64,000 nucleotides of DNA from Amycolatopsis eburnea. GTDB lineage: Bacteria > Actinomycetota > Actinomycetes > Mycobacteriales > Pseudonocardiaceae. The position numbers were made by a program, and so were the translations under genes. The stretch lies in NCBI RefSeq assembly GCF_003937945.1, contig NZ_RSEC01000060.1, forward strand, positions 1-64,000, given 5' to 3'. The notes under the pieces are model-generated. The model made no database searches and was not told the DNA's origin. It worked only from the letters and a program-made list of their open reading frames with translations. Positions 8,446 through 16,759 of this stretch are shown here, piece after piece (position 1 is the stretch's first letter; every line of letters starts with the position of its first letter).

Positions 8446-8477
8446 CCCTGGGCACGCCTCTCGCGGCGCGCCCAGGG
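8446..8477. terminator. Bidirectional GC hairpin between convergent genes
   Basis: CCCTGGGCACGCC (8446-8458) pairs with GGCGCGCCCAGGG (8465-8477) around a six-base loop, 12 of 13 pairs matched. It lies between the convergent oxidoreductase and MHS transporter stops. There is no U-tract, as usual in high-GC actinomycetes. Confidence 0.7.
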
Positions 8478-8485
8478 GAACGCGC

Positions 8486-9793
8486 TCAGCGCAGGTCCTT
8501 CCCTCGCGTCTCCGGGCTGAGCAGCGTCGTGACGAGTCCGATGAGGACCAGCACCACCATGTACAGCGCGAACACCCATTCGAGCCCCTGCTTCGACAGC
8601 CATGTGAGCAGGTAGGGCGCCGTGCCACCGAAGATCGCGACGACGAACGAGTACGGCACGCCGATCCCCGAGGCGCGCACCGCGGTGGGGAAGAGTTCGG
8701 CGAAGTAGGCCGGCATGATCCCCACGAACGCGCCGAGGAAGAACAACGCCACCACCATGATCACGAACAGCCGGAGCGCCGACTGGTCGATGAGCAGCAG
8801 GAGCGGGAACGACAGCGCGGCGAACGCGACCGAGTAGGTGACGAACACCGGCTTGCGACCGAACCGGTCGGACAGCTTGCCCCACAACGGCAGCGTCAGC
8901 ATGAACACCGCGTTGGCCGCCACGCTCGTCCAGAGCCCCGCGGACGTCGGCACCCCGCGCGTGGTGATCGCGAACCCGGAGGCGCCGATCGCCCACGTGT
9001 AGTAGACCACCGTGCTGGCGAGGCTGAAGCCGACCATCCGCAGCAGGCTGCGCTTGTTCGCGGCCAGGCCCCGCAGCAGCTCACGCACCTTGGTGCGGCT
9101 CGGCCGGCCCCGCTGCTCGAACGCGTCCGTTTCGGGCAGGGTGCGGCGGAGGTACAGGCCGACGAGACCCAGCAGGCCGCCGATGAGGAACGGGATGCGC
9201 CAGGCCCACTCGCGCAGCGCGCCCGCACCCAGCGTGCTGCTCGCTGCGGCGCCGATCAGCGAGGCCGTCACGATGCCGGCGGTGACCGACACGTAGAGGC
9301 TTGTGGACCACAGGCCACGACGTGCGCGAGGGGCGATTTCCGCGATGTAGGTGTAGGACGCGGCGATCTCCCCGCCGTGCGCGAGGCCTTGGGCCAGCCG
9401 CGCCAGCACCAAGACCACGGTCGCCCACAGACCGACCGAAGCGTGCGTGGGCGCGACCCCGATCAGCAGGCTGCCGGCCGCCATGAGGACCATCGACGTC
9501 GTCATCGAGAACCGGCGGCCCCGGCGGTCGGCCAGCCACCCGAAGAGGAAGCCGCCGATCGGGCGCATCACGAACCCGACCGCGAAGACCGCGAGCGCCG
9601 AGAGCAGCGCGGCGGTGGCTCCGTCGTCGACGAAGAACTGTGCGGCGAAGAACGGGGCGAAGATGGCGTAAACGCTCCAGTCGTACCACTCGAGCGCGTT
9701 GCCGATCCCGGCGCCGAGCAACGTGCGGAACGCGTGCGGCGCCAGCTCTTGTCGTTCGGTGGAGCTGGTCGAGGTGTGGCTGGGAACGGACAC
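8486..9793 (-). CDS. MHS-family metabolite:H+ symporter (MFS)
   Basis: A 435-residue transporter with 12 predicted helices. The MHS signature is clear: GAGIGNALEWYDWSVYAIFAPFF near residue 28, motif A LFGWLADRRGRRFS at about 84-97, and PETRGKDL at the extreme C-terminus. MHS members import organic acids and zwitterions (shikimate, citrate, proline betaine, aromatic acids). It follows the molybdenum hydroxylase genes by 66 bp and closes the operon begun at 15077, so it probably imports that operon's substrate. A convergent terminator follows. Confidence 0.92.
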   Translation of the reverse strand: MSVPSHTSTSSTERQELAPHAFRTLLGAGIGNALEWYDWSVYAIFAPFFAAQFFVDDGATAALLSALAVFAVGFVMRPIGGFLFGWLADRRGRRFSMTTSMVLMAAGSLLIGVAPTHASVGLWATVVLVLARLAQGLAHGGEIAASYTYIAEIAPRARRGLWSTSLYVSVTAGIVTASLIGAAASSTLGAGALREWAWRIPFLIGGLLGLVGLYLRRTLPETDAFEQRGRPSRTKVRELLRGLAANKRSLLRMVGFSLASTVVYYTWAIGASGFAITTRGVPTSAGLWTSVAANAVFMLTLPLWGKLSDRFGRKPVFVTYSVAFAALSFPLLLLIDQSALRLFVIMVVALFFLGAFVGIMPAYFAELFPTAVRASGIGVPYSFVVAIFGGTAPYLLTWLSKQGLEWVFALYMVVLVLIGLVTTLLSPETRGKDLR

Positions 9794-9859
9794 TGGCCCT
9801 CCTTTGGGCAGGTTCGATCGCCGCCGGGGCGGGCCACCTCGGCGGTGTGGTGCTGGTGG

Positions 9860-10336
9860 TCAGTCGGTCGCTTCGGCTGCGCGCCGGACGGCGCGCACCA
9901 CGTTCACGTAGCCGGTGCAGCGGCAAAGGTTTCCGCTCAGCGCGTCGCGGATCTCGGCGTCGGACGGGTTCTTCGTCCGCGCGAGGAGTCCTTCTGCCGC
10001 CAGCAGCATGCCGGGAAGGCAGAAGCCGCACTGGAAGGCGTATTCCGCCATGAAGGCTCGCTGGACCGGGCTTGGCTGTTCTTCGGTGCCGAGGTTCGCG
10101 ATCGTGGTGACCGATGTGCCGTCGGCCCGCCCGGCGAGCACCAGGCAGGTTTTCAAGCAGCGGTCGTCGACCACCGCGGTGCAGGCGCCGCAATCTCCGT
10201 TGCGGCAGCCCGCGCGCACGGCGGTGCTGCCGAACTTCTCCCGCAGGAGGTCGACCAGAGTGGTGTCGGCGTCGACAGTGACGGTTTCGGCGCGCCCGTC
10301 GACTTCGAGCGTGATGGTGACGGCGTCGTCGGTCAC
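9860..10336 (-). CDS. Molybdenum hydroxylase small subunit, 2x[2Fe-2S] (CoxS/XDH type)
   Basis: A 158-residue iron-sulfur subunit of a three-subunit xanthine-dehydrogenase-family enzyme. The plant-type cluster ligands are C44, C49, C52 and C64; the four-helix-bundle cluster ligands are C103, C106, C138 and C140 (QCGFC and NLCRCTGY). It carries electrons from the molybdenum centre to FAD. The GTG start overlaps the preceding FAD-subunit stop by GTGA, with AAGGAG eight bases upstream. The three subunits are ordered large, FAD, small on this strand. Confidence 0.95.
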   Translation of the reverse strand: MTDDAVTITLEVDGRAETVTVDADTTLVDLLREKFGSTAVRAGCRNGDCGACTAVVDDRCLKTCLVLAGRADGTSVTTIANLGTEEQPSPVQRAFMAEYAFQCGFCLPGMLLAAEGLLARTKNPSDAEIRDALSGNLCRCTGYVNVVRAVRRAAEATD

Positions 10337-11148
10337 GCTGCTGCTCCTTCCGCTTCGGCACAGGCACGGGCCGCGATCTCCGGCGCGACCCGCCTGCGGT
10401 AGTCCCAGCTCGCCCGCAGGTCCGCCCAGCGGTCTTCGAGGGGCAGGTCGTCCAGCGCCGCGGCGACCGCGGACCGCACGTCCGTGGTCGCCGGAGTCAC
10501 GGACACCGGCACCCGGGCCACACCGCCGAGCACGATCCGCCCGGGCAGCAACGCGGACGCCGTCACGACCGGCCAGGACGACTCCGCGAACTTCAGTTTC
10601 ACGTACCCGGCCCGGCTTTCCCGCAGGGGAAGCCGGATTCCGGTGACGAACTCCCCCGGCCGGAGATCGGTTTCTTCCGCGCCGCGGAGGAACTTCGCCG
10701 CCGACACGACCCGCGATTCGCCCCAGCCCCGGATGACGACCTGCGCGTCGAGCGCCACGAGTGCCGCCGGTGCGTCCGACTGGGGCCTGGCCGCGCAGAG
10801 CGCGCCGACGAGCGTGCCCTGGTGCCGGATCTGGATGCCGCCGGTGATGCCCGAGCACAACCGGTGCAGCAACGGGAAGTGTTCGGCCACGATCGGCGAG
10901 TCGAGCAGTTGCTGGTAGCTGACCTGGGCGCCGATCGCGATCTCGGAACCGGCCGGCTCGATCCGGTCGAGGGCGGTCCGGCCGAGGTCGACGACGTCGG
11001 TGGGCGTCAGGTCACCGCGCGTCAGCGCCGGGACGGTCAGCGTGCCGCCGCCGACCAGCACGTAGCTCCGGTTTGCGACCAGGATGCGGTGCAGCACCTC
11101 GGCCGCTTCGTCGGCGCTGCGGGGGAAACCTGCCCGGAAGGCGCTCAT
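10333..11148 (-). CDS. Molybdenum hydroxylase FAD-binding subunit (CoxM type)
   Basis: A 271-residue subunit with the FAD-binding PCMH-type fold of this family. The first FAD loop is VLVGGGTLTVPAL (about residues 30-42), somewhat divergent from the usual AGGT/S. The second is TGGIQIRHQGTLVGALCAA (about 102-120), matching xIxNxxTxGG-type motifs with changes. A typical CO-dehydrogenase C-terminal domain follows. It passes electrons from the FeS clusters to the final acceptor. It overlaps both neighbouring subunit genes by four bases, supporting a fixed stoichiometric complex. Confidence 0.92.
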   Translation of the reverse strand: MSAFRAGFPRSADEAAEVLHRILVANRSYVLVGGGTLTVPALTRGDLTPTDVVDLGRTALDRIEPAGSEIAIGAQVSYQQLLDSPIVAEHFPLLHRLCSGITGGIQIRHQGTLVGALCAARPQSDAPAALVALDAQVVIRGWGESRVVSAAKFLRGAEETDLRPGEFVTGIRLPLRESRAGYVKLKFAESSWPVVTASALLPGRIVLGGVARVPVSVTPATTDVRSAVAAALDDLPLEDRWADLRASWDYRRRVAPEIAARACAEAEGAAA

Positions 11149-13454
11149 CGGACCCCCGCGTCGAGCAGGCCGGTGACGACCGGCGGGCTGAGGGGCACCG
11201 ACGTCACCGGCGCGGCGCCCAGGCGGTGCAGCACGTCGTCGACGGCGTTCGCGATCGCGGCGAGCGCTCCGCCGACGCCCGCTTCACCGGCGCCCTTGGC
11301 GCCGAGCAGGGTGGCCGGCGCACGGGTCTCGTGGTGGCCGATGATGAAGTCCGGCAGGTCGTTGGCCCGCGGCACCAGGTATTCCTTGAACGACGTGGTG
11401 GTCGAGGTGCCGGTCTCGTCGAACCGGCTTTCCTCGGTGAGGGCCAGGCCCGCACCCATGGCGATCGCGCCCTGCAGCTGGCCTTCGACCAGCACCGGGT
11501 CGAGCACCCGGCCGCAGTCGTGCACGGCGGTGAGGGCGCGCAGCTTGACCACGCCGGTGAGCGGGTCGACCCGGACCCGGGCGACGTAGGCGCCGCTGGA
11601 GAAGTACGGGTAGCTGTAGCGGAACTCCGGGTTGTGCGGTGGTTCCGGTCGGTAGCTGCGGGTGACCGACGCCGTGCCGCCTGACTCGGTGATCTCTTTG
11701 GCCAGCAGGTCGAAAGTCAGCGACCCGGCGGCGCCGGCGTGTGCTGCCTCGCCGGACAGCACGATCCGCTCCGCGGGGACTCCGGTCAACCCGGCCGCCG
11801 TCCGTCGCAACCGGTCCGCCAGCTCGCCCGCGGCGAGCACGACGGCGGCTCCCCCGACGGCGACGCCGCGGCTGCTGGCGCTGCCGGTTCCCGGCGGGCA
11901 CAGCGCGGTGTCGCCCTGGACGACGGTGATCCGGTCGCGGCCGGTGCCGAGCTGCTCGGCGGCGAGGCGGGCCAGAACCGTGGTGTTCCCACCGCCGGGA
12001 TCGGTCACGCCGCTGAGCACGGTGATGCGACCGCGCTCGTCGAGTGACACCGTCGCGCTCTCCGGCGCCGCGATGATCTGGCGCTCGCCGGAGACCACCC
12101 GGCCGGATACGTGCCCGCCGCCTTCGGGCGTCACCTCGAGCGCGATCCCCGTCCCTTCGAACTGGTCCGCCGGGTCGTCCCCGGCCAGCTCGAGCACCTG
12201 GCCGAGCAAGGCGCCGAAGTCGCCGCTGTCGATGCGGTACCCCGAGGGCATCCGGTGTGGCATTGCCTGCGGGGTGAGGATGTTGCGCCGCCGCACCCCG
12301 GCCGGGTCGAGACCGAGCCGCCGGGCGACGAGGTCCATGATCCGTTCCATCACGAACACCGGGGCTTCTTTCCCGAACCCGCGGCAGGAGTGCCACGGCG
12401 GCTCGTTGGTGGCCACCACGCGGGAGCGGACCGCGATGTGCTCGATGTCGTAGGCGGTCGGGAAGACCGCCGCGCTCACATAGGACTGCCGCCAACCGGG
12501 CGAGACCGATTCGGCGCCCACCGGCAGCACGGCGTGATCCCGCAGGGCGTGGATCCGCCCGGTCCTGTCGAACCCGACGCGCACGCGATGCACCTGCTCG
12601 CGACCGCCGCCGAGGAAGCACTCAGCCCGGCTCTCGATCCACTTGACCGGGCGCTCGCACAGCATGCTCAGCAGGGCCACCAGGGGCTCTTCGACCTGCC
12701 CGCTCATCTTGAGGCCGAACGACCCCCCGATGTTCGGGACCACGACCCGGACGTCGGCCACGGGCAGGTCCAGCACCTCGGCCAGCATGGCCCGCAGCTG
12801 GAACGGCTGCTGGTGCGAGGCGTGCACCAGCAACGTCCGCGCCGCCCGGTCCCACTCGGCGACGTAACCGCGCGGCTCCAAGGGCGCCGTCGTGCTGCGC
12901 CCGACCGAGAACTGCTGCTCCAGGGTGTACGGCGCGGCTGCGAGCGCGGCTGCCACGTCACCCCGCTCGATCACGTGTTCGGCGATCAGCCGCCGCCGGT
13001 CCTCGGCGCCGAGGTCACCGGCGCCGAGGAAACGGCTCGCGTCCAGCAGCGCCGGACGATCCTCATAGGACACCTGGACCGCCGCGGCCCCGGCGCGGGC
13101 CGCGCCGGGAGTTTCCCCGGCCACGACGGCGATCGGCTCGCCGACGTAGCGGACGACGTCCACGGGCAGCGCGGGCAGGACGCTCCGGCGGCCGCCGATC
13201 AGCTCCGGTTCGCCGAACTGGTAGGGCATCGGGCGAAGGTGCCGAGCGGCTTCCCGTCCGGTCAGGACGCGGACGACTCCCGGGACGGCTTCGGTCGCGG
13301 CGGTGTCGACGTCGACGAGCCCGGCGTGCGCGCGGGTACTGCGCACGACGGCCATGTGCAGCAGTCCGGGCGGACGGACGTCGTCGACGTAGCCGGCCGT
13401 GCCGCCGGCGAACGCGAAGGCGTCCTTGCGTGGCCACGGGGTCGTCGCTCTCAT
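11145..13454 (-). CDS. Molybdenum hydroxylase large (molybdopterin) subunit
   Basis: A 769-residue catalytic subunit of the xanthine dehydrogenase / aldehyde oxidase family. Domains in order: ald_Xan_dh_C N-terminal hammerhead (from AGYVDDVRPPGLLHMAVVRS), then two MoCo-binding domains (PNIGGSFGLKM near residue 245). The catalytic glutamate is in GAKGAGEAG (E724). The active-site loop reads HSCRGFGKEAP, not the CO-dehydrogenase AYxCSxR, so CO oxidation is unlikely; hydroxylation of a heteroaromatic or alicyclic ring, or an aldehyde, fits better (inference). At 769 residues it matches the usual ~780. Operon position is after the oxocamphor-hydrolase-like gene. Confidence 0.93.
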   Translation of the reverse strand: MRATTPWPRKDAFAFAGGTAGYVDDVRPPGLLHMAVVRSTRAHAGLVDVDTAATEAVPGVVRVLTGREAARHLRPMPYQFGEPELIGGRRSVLPALPVDVVRYVGEPIAVVAGETPGAARAGAAAVQVSYEDRPALLDASRFLGAGDLGAEDRRRLIAEHVIERGDVAAALAAAPYTLEQQFSVGRSTTAPLEPRGYVAEWDRAARTLLVHASHQQPFQLRAMLAEVLDLPVADVRVVVPNIGGSFGLKMSGQVEEPLVALLSMLCERPVKWIESRAECFLGGGREQVHRVRVGFDRTGRIHALRDHAVLPVGAESVSPGWRQSYVSAAVFPTAYDIEHIAVRSRVVATNEPPWHSCRGFGKEAPVFVMERIMDLVARRLGLDPAGVRRRNILTPQAMPHRMPSGYRIDSGDFGALLGQVLELAGDDPADQFEGTGIALEVTPEGGGHVSGRVVSGERQIIAAPESATVSLDERGRITVLSGVTDPGGGNTTVLARLAAEQLGTGRDRITVVQGDTALCPPGTGSASSRGVAVGGAAVVLAAGELADRLRRTAAGLTGVPAERIVLSGEAAHAGAAGSLTFDLLAKEITESGGTASVTRSYRPEPPHNPEFRYSYPYFSSGAYVARVRVDPLTGVVKLRALTAVHDCGRVLDPVLVEGQLQGAIAMGAGLALTEESRFDETGTSTTTSFKEYLVPRANDLPDFIIGHHETRAPATLLGAKGAGEAGVGGALAAIANAVDDVLHRLGAAPVTSVPLSPPVVTGLLDAGVR

Positions 13455-13491
13455 CGCACTCCTCGTCGAGTTCGACCGAACAGGTGGGTCG

Positions 13492-14292
13492 TCAGCTGGT
13501 CTTCATCCGGGCGAGGCCTTCCAGGGCCAGCCCGTACCCGAGCAGGCCGTGCAGCCGCTGCCGCAGTTCCTCGGTCAGCACGGTGCGGCTGTAGCGGCGC
13601 ACCAGACGGGGCTGCTGCAGCAGCAGCCTGGCCAGCTCACGAGCCCTTGGCAGGAGTTCGTCGCGGGTGAGAACTTCGTTGACCAGGCCGATGTCCCGGG
13701 CCTCCGCGGCCCCGATCCGCTGCCCGGTGAAGAGGAAGTAGCGGCCGCGGGTCGGTCCCATCAGCAGCGGCATCACGATGTGCATGCCGTCGCCGGGCAC
13801 CATGCCCCCGGGGAAGTGGGCGGTGTCCTGGAAGTAGGTGTCCTCCGAGGCGAGCACGACGTCGGACACGAGCGGGATTTCCGCGTGCCGCACCGCGGGC
13901 CCGTTGATCGCCGCGATGACCGGCGCCTCGATGGAGAGGAGGTTCGGCAGCAGTTGCTTGCCTTCCCATTGGATCGGGTCGTAGCTCTCCGGGGTCATCG
14001 TGCGGCGGTTGGGGTGCTTTCCCGGTTCGATCGCCGGGCCGCTGAAGGCGTCGCCGGTCCCGGTCAGGATCACCACGTCGTTCTCGCGGTCGCGACCGAT
14101 TTCGAGGAAGGCGTCTTCGAACTCGGCGTGCGCCTGCAGGCTCCACTGCAGCGGGCCGTCGTCGGTGTGGAAGCGCACCTCGAGGATCCCGTCGGTGCGG
14201 TCCATCCGGATGTTCTTGTACCGGTCCTTGTACGCCGGGAAGTTCGAGGGCGCGCGGTCCACTTGCGACATCGCGGTGGCGTGGTCGGCCAT
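13492..14292 (-). CDS. 6-oxocamphor-hydrolase-like beta-diketone hydrolase (crotonase fold)
   Basis: A 266-residue crotonase-superfamily protein. It resembles Rhodococcus 6-oxocamphor hydrolase more than enoyl-CoA hydratases: RYKNIRMDR at the N-terminus, DRENDVVILTGTG, and the run HAEIPLVSD...HFPGGMVPGDG. H136, H159 and D168 have the 23- and 9-residue spacing of that enzyme's catalytic H122, H145 and D154. It would hydrolyse a C-C bond in a cyclic beta-diketone (retro-Claisen) without CoA. The start ATG overlaps the cyclase stop by one base (TGATG). Assignment is by remembered sequence and residue spacing; a CoA-dependent enoyl hydratase/isomerase is the alternative. Confidence 0.75.
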   Translation of the reverse strand: MADHATAMSQVDRAPSNFPAYKDRYKNIRMDRTDGILEVRFHTDDGPLQWSLQAHAEFEDAFLEIGRDRENDVVILTGTGDAFSGPAIEPGKHPNRRTMTPESYDPIQWEGKQLLPNLLSIEAPVIAAINGPAVRHAEIPLVSDVVLASEDTYFQDTAHFPGGMVPGDGMHIVMPLLMGPTRGRYFLFTGQRIGAAEARDIGLVNEVLTRDELLPRARELARLLLQQPRLVRRYSRTVLTEELRQRLHGLLGYGLALEGLARMKTS

Positions 14293-15077
14293 CAGGCGGC
14301 TCCGTTCTCGTCGAGGATGGCGACGGCGCGGGTCCAGCCCGCCGACGCGGCGTGGATCTTGAAGGGGAAGCAGACGACGGTGAACCCGTGCGGGGGCAGT
14401 TCTTCCAGGTGCCGGAGCTTCTCGATCTGGCAGTACCCGGTGCGCCGGCCGGCTTTGTGGCCTTCCCAGATGATCGAAGCGTCCTTGTCCCGGGCGTAGC
14501 GTTCGGCGACGTAGCTGAACGGGGCGTCCCAGCTCCACGCGTCGGTGCCGACCACCCGTACCCCGCGGTCGCACAGCCACAGCGTGGCTTCCCGGCCGAC
14601 GCCGCACCCGCTGGCGGCGTACTCCGGGGTGCCGAACCGTGCGGCGGCCGAGGTGTTGACCACGACGATATCGAGCGGCTGCAGGTCGTGCCCGATCCGC
14701 TTCAGCTCGGCCTCGACGTCCGCCGCCGTGACCACGTAGCCGTCGTCGAAGTGGCGGAAGTCGAGTTTGACCCCGGGCCGCATGAACCAGTCGAGCGGCA
14801 TCTCGTCGATGGTCAACGGCTTGCTGCCGTCCTCCATCAAGGACGAGTAGTGCCAGGGCGCGTCCACGTGGGTTCCGTTGTGTGTGGACAGCCGGACCGT
14901 TTCGAGGGCGAAGGCCTCGGCGTTGGGCAGGTCCTCGGGCTGTAGTCCTTCGTACCGTTTCTGCAGCACGGCCAGTGTGTCCTGGTGCGACGTGTAGTCG
15001 ATCTGGAACTCGTACCCCGGTGGGTCGGACGGTACGCCGTTTTCCAGCGACATCGAGATGTCGACTATTCGTGTCAT
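14292..15077 (-). CDS. Cyclase-family metal-dependent hydrolase (kynurenine formamidase fold)
   Basis: A 261-residue protein of the cyclase/KynB family. The metal-binding signature STHNGTHVDAPWH (HxGTHxDxPxH) lies near residues 78-90, and VVGTDAWSWD marks the second conserved block. Family members hydrolyse cyclic amides or formamides, or act on alicyclic compounds. Start at ATG (MTRIVDISMSLENG) with GAGGGA nine bases upstream, removing an N-terminal extension that would cross the promoter. It is the first gene of the LacI-controlled operon leading through the diketone hydrolase and molybdenum hydroxylase to the MHS transporter. Confidence 0.85.
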   Translation of the reverse strand: MTRIVDISMSLENGVPSDPPGYEFQIDYTSHQDTLAVLQKRYEGLQPEDLPNAEAFALETVRLSTHNGTHVDAPWHYSSLMEDGSKPLTIDEMPLDWFMRPGVKLDFRHFDDGYVVTAADVEAELKRIGHDLQPLDIVVVNTSAAARFGTPEYAASGCGVGREATLWLCDRGVRVVGTDAWSWDAPFSYVAERYARDKDASIIWEGHKAGRRTGYCQIEKLRHLEELPPHGFTVVCFPFKIHAASAGWTRAVAILDENGAA

Positions 15078-15117
15078 CGGTGCGGATCCCTCACAGAAAG
15101 GCTGCGGACGTCTCGTC

Positions 15118-15161
15118 AAGCTACGAGCACGCACCCGGAGGGTCAAACGTTTGATATCAAA
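15118..15161 (-). promoter_or_regulatory. Promoter and LacI-type operator, copy 1, upstream of the cyclase operon
   Basis: On the minus strand: -35 TTGACC (15141-15146), 17-bp spacer, -10 TAGCTT (15118-15123). Two perfect palindromes overlap at the upstream edge: TCAAACGTTTGA (15143-15154) and TTTGATATCAAA (15150-15161). The 15-mer AACGTTTGATATCAA recurs exactly at 16745-16759 in the same position relative to its promoter. The site also contains the LacI stop codon. Confidence 0.75.
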
Positions 15162-16176
15162 CCCGCGCGGTCGAGCTCCGCGGGATCAGACGCGGCGCGT
15201 CGGGAACGACGACCCGGCGTGGCGCACCACCATCCACCAGCGACAAAGCGAGGTCCACGGCCTCCGCGCCGAGCTTGGCCGCGGGCAGCATCACCGTCGT
15301 GAGCCGGGGCACGAGGTAATCCGCGAGGCCGTCGTCGTGAATGGACACGACCGACATCCGGTCCGGCACCGCCAGACCCCGCTCGTGGAAAGCCGAGAGC
15401 ATGCCGACCGCCATCGGGAACGTCGCCGCGACCACGGCCGACGGCGGCTCCCCCGCGTCGAGCAGCCGAAGGGCACCCTGAAAGCCGGCGCCATGATCCC
15501 GGCCGTCCACTTCGGTCACCACCGGCTCCACCCCGGCCTTGGTGCACTCTTCGACGAAGCCGTGGCGCCGCCGGACCATCGTGTCGAGCGTGCGCGGGCC
15601 GAACACCCCGCCGATGCGCCGGTGTCCCAGCTCGGCCAGGTGCCGCACAGCGACGGCCGCGGCATCGGAGTCACGCAGCACCACGCTCGCCGCGACCCCG
15701 CGGACCTGGCGGTTGACCAGTACGAGGGACTCGGGGATGCGGCGCACCAGCTGCCGCAGCGCCTGGTCTTCGATCCGCCCGGACGCGACCAGCAGCGCGT
15801 CGACGCGGCCGCGCATGACCATCTCCGTGATCACCTCGTGCGGGTCACCGGCCGCGTGAGTGCCGATCACCAGACCGTAATCCCGCTGGTCCGCACGTTC
15901 TTCCACACCATGCGCGATCGCGGAGTACACCGGGCTGGAGAACCCCGGCAGCAGCAGCCCGAGCGCCATCGTGCGGGAGCTGCGCAGACCGCGGGCCGCC
16001 TCGTTCGCCCGGTAGCCGAGCTCCTTCGCCGCCGTGCGGATCCGCTCACGGGTCTCCGATGAGGCGAACCCGCTCGGGTCGTTGCGCAGCACCCGCGACA
16101 CCAGGCTCGGGTGGACGCCGGCCCGACCGGCCACGTCCGCGAGGGTGGCCCTGCGCTGCCGCCCAGCTCCACCCAT
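15157..16176 (-). CDS. LacI-family transcriptional regulator
   Basis: A 339-residue protein. The N-terminal LacI HTH and hinge read ATLADVAGRAGVHPSLVSRV (about residues 10-30), then TRERIRTAAKELGYRANEAAR. A periplasmic-binding-protein-like sugar/ligand domain follows (ALGLLLPGFSSPVYSAIAHGVEE, then GHRRIGGVFGP). Start at ATG (MGGAGRQRRATL) with CGGAG upstream. It sits between the VOC gene and the cyclase operon on the same strand. The shared palindrome in front of both makes it the obvious binder, giving autoregulation plus control of the downstream operon (inference). Confidence 0.92.
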   Translation of the reverse strand: MGGAGRQRRATLADVAGRAGVHPSLVSRVLRNDPSGFASSETRERIRTAAKELGYRANEAARGLRSSRTMALGLLLPGFSSPVYSAIAHGVEERADQRDYGLVIGTHAAGDPHEVITEMVMRGRVDALLVASGRIEDQALRQLVRRIPESLVLVNRQVRGVAASVVLRDSDAAAVAVRHLAELGHRRIGGVFGPRTLDTMVRRRHGFVEECTKAGVEPVVTEVDGRDHGAGFQGALRLLDAGEPPSAVVAATFPMAVGMLSAFHERGLAVPDRMSVVSIHDDGLADYLVPRLTTVMLPAAKLGAEAVDLALSLVDGGAPRRVVVPDAPRLIPRSSTARV

Positions 16177-16251
16177 TGCTCGCTCCGCACGTCGACTCGA
16201 CGACCACCCTAACCGCCGGCCCACGGTCCAGCACCGCGGCCGGGCCTGTGC

Positions 16252-16677
16252 TCAAGCCGAGGGCGGGTAGCTGAGAACGTTGATCAGAACGCCATCAGGG
16301 TCACGGATCATCGTCGAACGCAATCCGTCGGCGGACAACGTCCGCACCTTCCAGTCGAACGTGACGTTGCACGATTCCAGGTATTCCGTGATGCCTTCGA
16401 GGTCATCGGTGCGAAACACGATGGCTTTGACGCCACTGGTTTTGAGGTGAGGTCCCGGCACGATGTCCGCGTCGGGATTCCGGCGGGCGCCGTCCTGCAG
16501 GAGCAGTTCGATCCTCGCGCCATCCCGGTGGATCACGACGAGCTCCGCGTTCACCGCAGTGCTGAAAGTTCTGTAGAGAACCTTGAAACCCAACACTCGC
16601 TCGTACCACTCGAGCGAGCGATCCAGGTCGGTGACGGACACTGCGACATTGTCGAAATCCAGGTTGGCGTGCGCCAT
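16252..16677 (-). CDS. VOC (glyoxalase/extradiol-fold) protein
   Basis: A 141-residue single VOC protein with two beta-alpha-beta-beta-beta modules: NLDFDNVAVSVTDLDRSLEW at the N-terminus and VKAIVFRTDDLEGITEYL in the second half, ending with IRDPDGVLINVLSYPP. Members are metal-dependent isomerases, epimerases or dioxygenases. Two ATGs lie nine bases apart. AAAGGAG abuts the first but is nine bases from the second, so the second (MAHANLDF) is chosen. It is cotranscribed with the LacI gene 75 bp downstream, under operator copy 2. The reaction is unknown. Confidence 0.82.
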   Translation of the reverse strand: MAHANLDFDNVAVSVTDLDRSLEWYERVLGFKVLYRTFSTAVNAELVVIHRDGARIELLLQDGARRNPDADIVPGPHLKTSGVKAIVFRTDDLEGITEYLESCNVTFDWKVRTLSADGLRSTMIRDPDGVLINVLSYPPSA

Positions 16678-16716
16678 TGTTCCCATCTCCTTTGACGGTC
16701 GCCGGTGAGCTGGAAA

Positions 16717-16759
16717 AGGTTATCGAGGGTGACGCGGATCGCCTAACGTTTGATATCAA
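16717..16759 (-). promoter_or_regulatory. Promoter and LacI-type operator, copy 2, upstream of VOC-lacI
   Basis: On the minus strand: -35 TTAGGC (16741-16746), 18-bp spacer, -10 TAACCT (16717-16722). The 15-mer AACGTTTGATATCAA at 16745-16759 is identical to 15146-15160. The centre of its TTTGATATCAAG palindrome lies about 78 bp from the VOC start, as copy 1 lies about 78 bp from the cyclase start. It overlaps the stop codon of the upstream XRE gene. Confidence 0.72.

Noticed and set aside
9860-13454. CO dehydrogenase (CoxLMS) for CO oxidation
   Set aside because: The large subunit has HSCRGFGKEAP instead of the CODH AYxCSxR loop, and no CoxD/E/F/G genes are present; called a generic molybdenum hydroxylase.
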